From: Aquabacterium humicola
GTDB taxonomy: Bacteria; Pseudomonadota; Gammaproteobacteria; Burkholderiales; Burkholderiaceae_C
Reading direction: 5' to 3'
DNA length: 64,000 bases
NCBI RefSeq assembly: GCF_030167915.1
Contig: NZ_JARGNB010000001.1
Span: 1,178,001 to 1,242,000, forward strand
Below, one piece after another: positions 59,615 through 64,000 of this stretch. The notes under the pieces are model-generated. The model was not told the origin of the DNA. It made no database searches and worked only from the letters and a program-made list of their open reading frames with translations. The translations under genes were made by a program, and so were the position numbers. Positions within the stretch are counted from its first letter, which is position 1; each line of letters begins with the position of its first letter.

Positions 59615-59911
59615 ATGATCATCGTCCTCGGCCACGCCGTCGTCCGCGAAGACCAGCTCGACGCCGCGCTGGCGCTCAGCCACGAGCATGTCGCGCGCTC
59701 GCGCCAGGAGCCCGGCTGCCTGCAGCACGGCGTGCACATCGACGGCGAGCGGCCGAACCGGCTGGTGTTCGTCGAGCAGTGGGCCGACATGGCGGCGCTG
59801 CAGCAGCACTTCCGCGTGCCGGCGTCGCGCGCCTTCGCGAAGGCCTTGTCCGGCCTGGCGGCCGAACCGGTCGGGATGGCGCTGTACGACGCGCAGGCGA
59901 TACCGACCTGA
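59615..59911 (+). CDS. Antibiotic biosynthesis monooxygenase (ABM)-domain protein
   Basis: 98 residues, a single ferredoxin-like ABM domain: VLGHAVVREDQLDAALALSH, SRQEPGCLQHGVHIDGERPN, RLVFVEQWADMAALQQHF. Family members such as YgiN act on quinols or related rings as dimers; others have unknown roles. GCAGGGAG 5 bases before ATG. It separates the TIR/ATPase pair from the second deoxyribosyltransferase-like gene and may be unrelated to them. Confidence 0.9.
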   Translation: MIIVLGHAVVREDQLDAALALSHEHVARSRQEPGCLQHGVHIDGERPNRLVFVEQWADMAALQQHFRVPASRAFAKALSGLAAEPVGMALYDAQAIPT

Positions 59912-59925
59912 ATCGGCGCTGCGCG

Positions 59926-60885
59926 TCAACGGCCGATGACGGCCCGGACGCCCCGTGACCGGATGTCGGCCAGGCAATCGCTGGCCCAGCGCGGCGGGTC
60001 GTCGTCGGGCTGCTTCAGCCAGGTGGATGCCGATCCTCCGGCGTCCGGCGGCGCATCGCCGCGATCCGGTGCCTCGTCCTCGAACCACCACGCGCCCACC
60101 AGTGCACCGTCGGCGCGCCGCTTGAGGAAGGTGAAGCCGGCATGGGAGCCGGAGACCCAGTGGAACTGCCCGTACCAGTGGTCGCCAACCCGGCGCCAGT
60201 CGTGGTACAGGCCGGTCAGCAGCGTGTTGTTGCCGTAGCAATAGGGCGCGACCAGCTGCCCGTCGACGATCCGGGCGTAGGCGTGGGAGCCGTTCTCGAC
60301 GTTCACCCAGTGCCCTTCCAGGCTGCGAAGTTCCTCCAACGGCGCAGCCGCGTCGGACGATGCCGGCCGCATCGCCGCGACGAGGTCCTTGATCACCGCG
60401 CGCAGTTCTTCGATCTGCAGGGCCAGCGGCGCGACTGCATCCGGCGTCGCTGCACCGTTGCCAGCGACCGCCGAAGCCCGCACGACCGGATGGCTCAAGG
60501 TGTCCACGATCGACCTCGACAGGGGGCCGGTCAGCGTCGCCGTCAGCCGCGTGCGATCGTAGGGAATGCAATGCATGTCGTGCACGTCGAAAGGCAGATC
60601 CTGCGCGGACGACTGCGTGATCAGGATCGTCGGCGTCTCCAGCGCCATGACGAAACCGAGCTCCCACATCACGTTGGCGCGGCAGCCCGACAGATCGGCG
60701 ATGCAGATGCTCGCGCTGCGCAGCTCGTCCAGCAGGCGCGAGGTGATGCGCCCCGCCGGCCGGTGTTCGTCGAGGCGAAAGCAGCGAAGCGCCGGATCGC
60801 TCCGGACGCCATCGACGGATGCCTTGATCGCGGCATAGACGTCGTCGAAGTCGGGGCCGAACGGCATGATCACGAAGCAGTTCAT
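59926..60885 (-). CDS. Deoxyribosyltransferase-like protein with unassigned C-terminal domain
   Basis: 319 residues. N-terminal 1-130: NCFVIMPFGPDFDDVYAAIK, a deoxyribosyltransferase/TIR-like Rossmannoid domain with ICIADLSG (Asp64) and NVMWELGFVMAL (Glu75), then ITQSSAQDLPFDVHDMHCI. 130-205: linker with a short coiled coil (LALQIEELRAVIKDLVAAM). 205-285: a beta-rich Trp/Tyr domain, EGHWVNVENGSHAYARIVDG, YCYGNNTLLTGLYHDW, HWYGQFHWVSG and GALVGAWWFEDEA, that I do not recognise. Such N-domains are found in nucleotide-signal conflict systems. Same strand as the TIR/ATPase pair, about 460 bp upstream of the TIR start, with the ABM gene between on the other strand. Confidence 0.75.
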   Translation of the reverse strand: MNCFVIMPFGPDFDDVYAAIKASVDGVRSDPALRCFRLDEHRPAGRITSRLLDELRSASICIADLSGCRANVMWELGFVMALETPTILITQSSAQDLPFDVHDMHCIPYDRTRLTATLTGPLSRSIVDTLSHPVVRASAVAGNGAATPDAVAPLALQIEELRAVIKDLVAAMRPASSDAAAPLEELRSLEGHWVNVENGSHAYARIVDGQLVAPYCYGNNTLLTGLYHDWRRVGDHWYGQFHWVSGSHAGFTFLKRRADGALVGAWWFEDEAPDRGDAPPDAGGSASTWLKQPDDDPPRWASDCLADIRSRGVRAVIGR

Positions 60886-60981
60886 GGGACCCAGTCCAGA
60901 GCTCGCAACGCAACCAGACCGCTGGCCGCGCGCCGCCGAGCATAGCGCCGCGGGCGCATCGCCGCACGTTGTCGAACGGAC

Positions 60982-61011
60982 GTGAGCGGCAGCCCGCAGG
61001 CGGCCGCTCAC
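60982..61011. terminator. Hairpin after the RND transporter gene
   Basis: Nine-base perfect arms GTGAGCGGC (60982-60990) and GCCGCTCAC (61003-61011) with a 12-base loop, 14 bases beyond the end of the RND gene on the minus strand. It lies about 100 bases upstream of the start of the deoxyribosyltransferase-like gene. No T-run. Confidence 0.45.
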
Positions 61012-61025
61012 ATCGGCAGGTGGGA

Positions 61026-64000
61026 TCAGGCGGATGGCTCGGCTTCACGCGGCGGGGCCGGCCGGGCCGCCTTCCGCACGAACCGCCCCTTGATCCACCG
61101 TTTCGCATCGTCGACGACGCTGAAGACCACCGGCACGTAGAACAGTGACAGCACGGTCGACGTGATCAACCCGCCGATCACGGCGATCGCCATCGGTGCG
61201 CGGAAGTCGGCGTCGGCGCCGATCTTCAGCGCGATCGGCAGCATGCCGGCGCCCATCGCGACGGTGGTCATCAGGATCGGCTGCGCGCGCTTGCTGCAGG
61301 CATCGAGCATCGCCTCGCGGCGCGACGCGCCGTTGTTCAGCGCCACCAGCGCGTACTCCACCAGCAGGATCGAGTTCTTCGTCACGATGCCCATCAGCAT
61401 CAGGATGCCGATGGTCGCCGGCAGGCTCATCGCTTCGCCGGCCAGCAGCATCAGCCCGAGCGCGCCGCCGATCGACAGCGGCAGCGCCGCCATGATGGTC
61501 ACCGGCTGCGCGAAGTCGTGGAACAGCAGCACCAGCACGCAGTACACCAGCAGCACGCCGGCGATCATCGCGACGCCGAAGTCCTCGAAGAGCTGGTTCA
61601 TGCGCTCCGAGTCGCCGTAGTCCACCTGCCTGACGTCGGCCGGCAGGTTGCGCACCGACGGCAGCTTTCCGATCGCCTCGTTGACCTCGCCCAGCGGCGC
61701 GCCACCGACGTCGGCGCGGATGCTGACGCTGCGCTGGCGGTCGAAGCGGGTGATCTGCGCCGAGCCGGAGGCCATCTCCAGCGTCGCCACCGTGTCGAGC
61801 GTGACGCTCCTGCCATCGAGGGTCGGCACGCGCAGCAGCTTCAGCGTGTCCAGGTCGTCGCGCGCGGGCAGCACCAGCTGCGCGCGCATGGGCAGGCTGC
61901 GCTCGTCGAGGTGGAACTTCGGCAACTGCGTCGTGCTGTCGCCGATGGTCGCCACGCGCACCGTCGCCGCGATGTCGCTGACCGTCACGCCGAGGTCCGC
62001 GGCGCGTGCGAGGTCCGGCCGCACGACGAGCTCCGGCCGCTTCAGCGACGAGGCCGCCGCCGGGTTGCCGACGCCGGGCACCGTGCGCATCTCGCGCTCG
62101 ACGCTTTCGGCCGCCTGCTCCAGCGAGCGCGGGTTGTCGCCGACGAGGATCACCTCCAGCATCTCGCCAGCCTCGCCGCCGCCGAATCGGAAGCGCAAGC
62201 CGGGGATGGCCCGCAGCTCGCGCTCGATGCGCTTCTCGAACTGGCGCTGCGTCACGTCGCGCTTCGAGGGCGCGACCAGCGCCACCGTCATCGTGCCGGC
62301 GCGCGCCTCCGCACTGCCCGCGGTGCCCAGGCCGTCGAGCTGCGCGGCGTTGCCCACGGTGACGAGCACCGTGCGCACTTCCGGATGCTTCGCGATCATC
62401 TGGCGCGCGGCCTCGGCGGCGGCCGTGGTGTCGGCCAGGCGCGTGCCCGGCGGCAGCTCGAAGCTGATGGACGACAGCGAGCGGTCGCTCGCCGGGATGA
62501 AGCCGCTCGGCAGCAACGGGGCCAGCGCCATCGAGCCGATGAACAGCCCCACGCCCGACAGCATCGCCAGCTTGCGGTGCGCGAGGCCCCACTGCACCAG
62601 CTGCAGGTAGCGCTTCATCAGCGGGCCGTCCTCGTGGACTTTCAGCTCGTCGTGCGACTTCAGCCAGTAGGCGCCCATCACCGGCGTCAGCAGCCGCGCG
62701 ACCAGCAGCGAGAAGACCACCGCCACCGCCACCGAGATGCCGAACTGGCGGAAGAACTGCCCCGGCACGCCGGACATGAAGCTCACCGGCACGAACACCG
62801 CGACGATCGCCAGCGTGGTCGCCACCACCGCCAGGCCGATCTCGTCGGCGGCGTCGATCGCCGCGCGGTACGCGCTCTTGCCCATGCGCATGTGACGCAC
62901 GATGTTCTCGATCTCCACGATCGCGTCGTCGACCAGGATGCCGACCACCAGCGACAGCCCGAGCAGCGTGATCAGGTTCAGCGAGTAGCCGAGCCAGGAC
63001 ATCACGATGAAGGTCGGGATCACCGACAGCGGCATCGCGACGGCGGAGATCAGCGTCGCGCGCCAGTCGCGCAGGAACCAGAAGACGACGATCACCGCCA
63101 GCAGCGCGCCGAGGATCAGCGCCTCGATCGACGCGTGGTAGCTTTCCTTCGTGAACTCGACCGACGAGTTGAAGAGGCTCAGCTCGATGTTCGGATGCGC
63201 CGCGTCGACCTGCTTCACCACGGCCTCCACCGCGCGCGCGACGTCGACCGACGACGAGCCGATGCCGCGGATCACCTGGAAGGCGACCACGCGCTGGCCG
63301 TCGACGAAGGCGTCCTGCGTCGCTTCGGCGATGCCGTCGTTCACCTGGCCCAGGTCGGCCAGGCGCAAGGTCCGGCCGTCCTTCAAGGCGATCTGCAGGC
63401 CGCGCAGCGCGTCGACCGACTGCGCGCCGCCCAGCGTGCGGATGCTCTGCTCGCGTCCGCCCACCGTCGACTTGCCGCCCGGCAGGTTGACGCTGGTGGC
63501 CTTCAGCTGCCGGCTGACCTCGGCCGCGGTGATGCCGTAGGCATTGAGCCGCTGCGGATCGAGCACGATGCCGATCTCGCGGTCGACGCCGCCGACACGC
63601 TTGACCTGGCCGACGCCGGCCACCGTCAGCAGCTTCTTCGACAGCTCGTTGTCGACGAACCACGACAGCTGGTCCGGCGCCATCGGAACACCGTTGGCCG
63701 CGCCTTTCACGACATAGGTCATCATCGGCCCGCCGGAGGTCGTGGTGCGGGTGATCACCGGTTCGTTGACGCTGCCCGGCAGCTCGCCGCGGATGCGGGT
63801 GACCGCATCGCGCACGTCGCTGACCGCGCGGTCGACGTCCTTGCCGAAGTGGAACTCGACCGCGGTGGACGACGAGCCGTCGCTGACCGTGGACATGATG
63901 TGCGCGACGTCGCCGACGGTGGCCACCGCGTTCTCGACGATGCGGGTGACCTGCGTCTCCAGCTCCGCCGGCGCCGCGCCGGGGTCGGCCACCGTGACGG
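61026..64000 (-). CDS. HAE1/AcrB-type RND efflux transporter (N-terminus beyond window)
   Basis: At least 991 codons are visible, ending at TGA 61026-61028; the first ~50 residues are cut off at 64000. RND features: a periplasmic porter domain (FHFGKDVDRAVSDVRDAV, SWFVDNELSKKLLTVAGVGQ), TM4 with the proton-relay Asp pair in LVVGILVDDAIVEIENIVRH, VSFMSGVPGQFFRQFGISVA, and the C-terminal half with MALPLSIGGALGL-like and MGIVTKNSILLVEYA motifs. It pumps hydrophobic compounds out of the envelope by proton motive force. Because VTVADPGA... appears at the edge, the missing part is the first transmembrane helix. Membrane fusion and outer membrane partners are presumably upstream, out of view. Confidence 0.93.
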   Translation of the reverse strand, partial: VTVADPGAAPAELETQVTRIVENAVATVGDVAHIMSTVSDGSSSTAVEFHFGKDVDRAVSDVRDAVTRIRGELPGSVNEPVITRTTTSGGPMMTYVVKGAANGVPMAPDQLSWFVDNELSKKLLTVAGVGQVKRVGGVDREIGIVLDPQRLNAYGITAAEVSRQLKATSVNLPGGKSTVGGREQSIRTLGGAQSVDALRGLQIALKDGRTLRLADLGQVNDGIAEATQDAFVDGQRVVAFQVIRGIGSSSVDVARAVEAVVKQVDAAHPNIELSLFNSSVEFTKESYHASIEALILGALLAVIVVFWFLRDWRATLISAVAMPLSVIPTFIVMSWLGYSLNLITLLGLSLVVGILVDDAIVEIENIVRHMRMGKSAYRAAIDAADEIGLAVVATTLAIVAVFVPVSFMSGVPGQFFRQFGISVAVAVVFSLLVARLLTPVMGAYWLKSHDELKVHEDGPLMKRYLQLVQWGLAHRKLAMLSGVGLFIGSMALAPLLPSGFIPASDRSLSSISFELPPGTRLADTTAAAEAARQMIAKHPEVRTVLVTVGNAAQLDGLGTAGSAEARAGTMTVALVAPSKRDVTQRQFEKRIERELRAIPGLRFRFGGGEAGEMLEVILVGDNPRSLEQAAESVEREMRTVPGVGNPAAASSLKRPELVVRPDLARAADLGVTVSDIAATVRVATIGDSTTQLPKFHLDERSLPMRAQLVLPARDDLDTLKLLRVPTLDGRSVTLDTVATLEMASGSAQITRFDRQRSVSIRADVGGAPLGEVNEAIGKLPSVRNLPADVRQVDYGDSERMNQLFEDFGVAMIAGVLLVYCVLVLLFHDFAQPVTIMAALPLSIGGALGLMLLAGEAMSLPATIGILMLMGIVTKNSILLVEYALVALNNGASRREAMLDACSKRAQPILMTTVAMGAGMLPIALKIGADADFRAPMAIAVIGGLITSTVLSLFYVPVVFSVVDDAKRWIKGRFVRKAARPAPPREAEPSA

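Noticed and set aside
59912-59937. ATCGGC/GCCGAT pairing between the ABM gene and the second deoxyribosyltransferase-like gene
   Set aside because: Only 6 bp with a long loop, partly inside the coding end of one gene; too weak to call a terminator.

Overview
The window is about 64 kb of very GC-rich DNA (roughly 70% by eye) packed with short-spaced genes. Four features point to a free-living betaproteobacterium of the order Burkholderiales, perhaps near Rubrivivax, Leptothrix or Methylibium: three TctC/Bug-type periplasmic receptors, a fused CysNC, a purine island with a BMP-type ABC transporter, and LigAB-type extradiol dioxygenase subunits. The genus is inference only. I see no rRNA, tRNA, CRISPR array, phage, transposase or replication origin. 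The first gene (OmpA-like) and the last (RND pump) are cut by the window ends.

Layout. 1-4.1 kb: tail of an OmpA-family gene, then a phosphoesterase with a WxFDP-repeat front half in operon with an exported Cys-rich protein. 4.1-11.1 kb: GGCT-like protein, MBL-like protein, and a 1785-residue kinase-like/ATPase/GAF/cyclase sensor. 11.2-19.2 kb: Bug receptor, crystallin-fold/glycine-zipper protein, exported unknown, a single-chain biotin-dependent carboxylase, and an Ig/beta-helix lipoprotein. 19.3-27.7 kb: unknown protein, 1-Cys peroxiredoxin, EamA exporter, TPR protein, NagX-like membrane protein, CysQ, and the sulfate-activation genes cysD and cysNC. 27.7-29.5 kb: unknown protein and a ParDE-like toxin-antitoxin pair.

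29.5-44.9 kb is a purine catabolic island: adenine/adenosine deaminase, a four-gene BMP-type purine/nucleoside ABC transporter in operon with guanine deaminase, a LysR regulator, and divergent xdhABC. Together they would import purines, deaminate adenine and guanine, and oxidise hypoxanthine and xanthine to urate. A ~460-bp imperfect palindrome (38640-39101) sits inside the island.

44.9-52.3 kb looks like a small aromatic-acid cluster: an M14 amidohydrolase-like protein, two Bug receptors, a LysR regulator, LigA- and LigB-like dioxygenase subunits, and an acyl-CoA synthetase. 52.4-55.1 kb: truncated haemoglobin, methyltransferase, small exported protein and thioesterase in one operon, then a GlsB/YeaQ membrane protein.

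55.2-60.9 kb is the most unusual region. A TIR-domain gene is translationally coupled (TGATG) to a 1215-residue protein that joins a KGGTGRT-type ParA-like ATPase, a nucleoside-deoxyribosyltransferase-like domain, TPRs and a C-terminal SLOG-like domain. About 1.3 kb on lies a second deoxyribosyltransferase-like protein with an unfamiliar C-terminal domain. This resembles bacterial conflict/NAD-signalling systems and is the best candidate here for an undescribed system. The window closes with an HAE1/AcrB-type RND efflux transporter.
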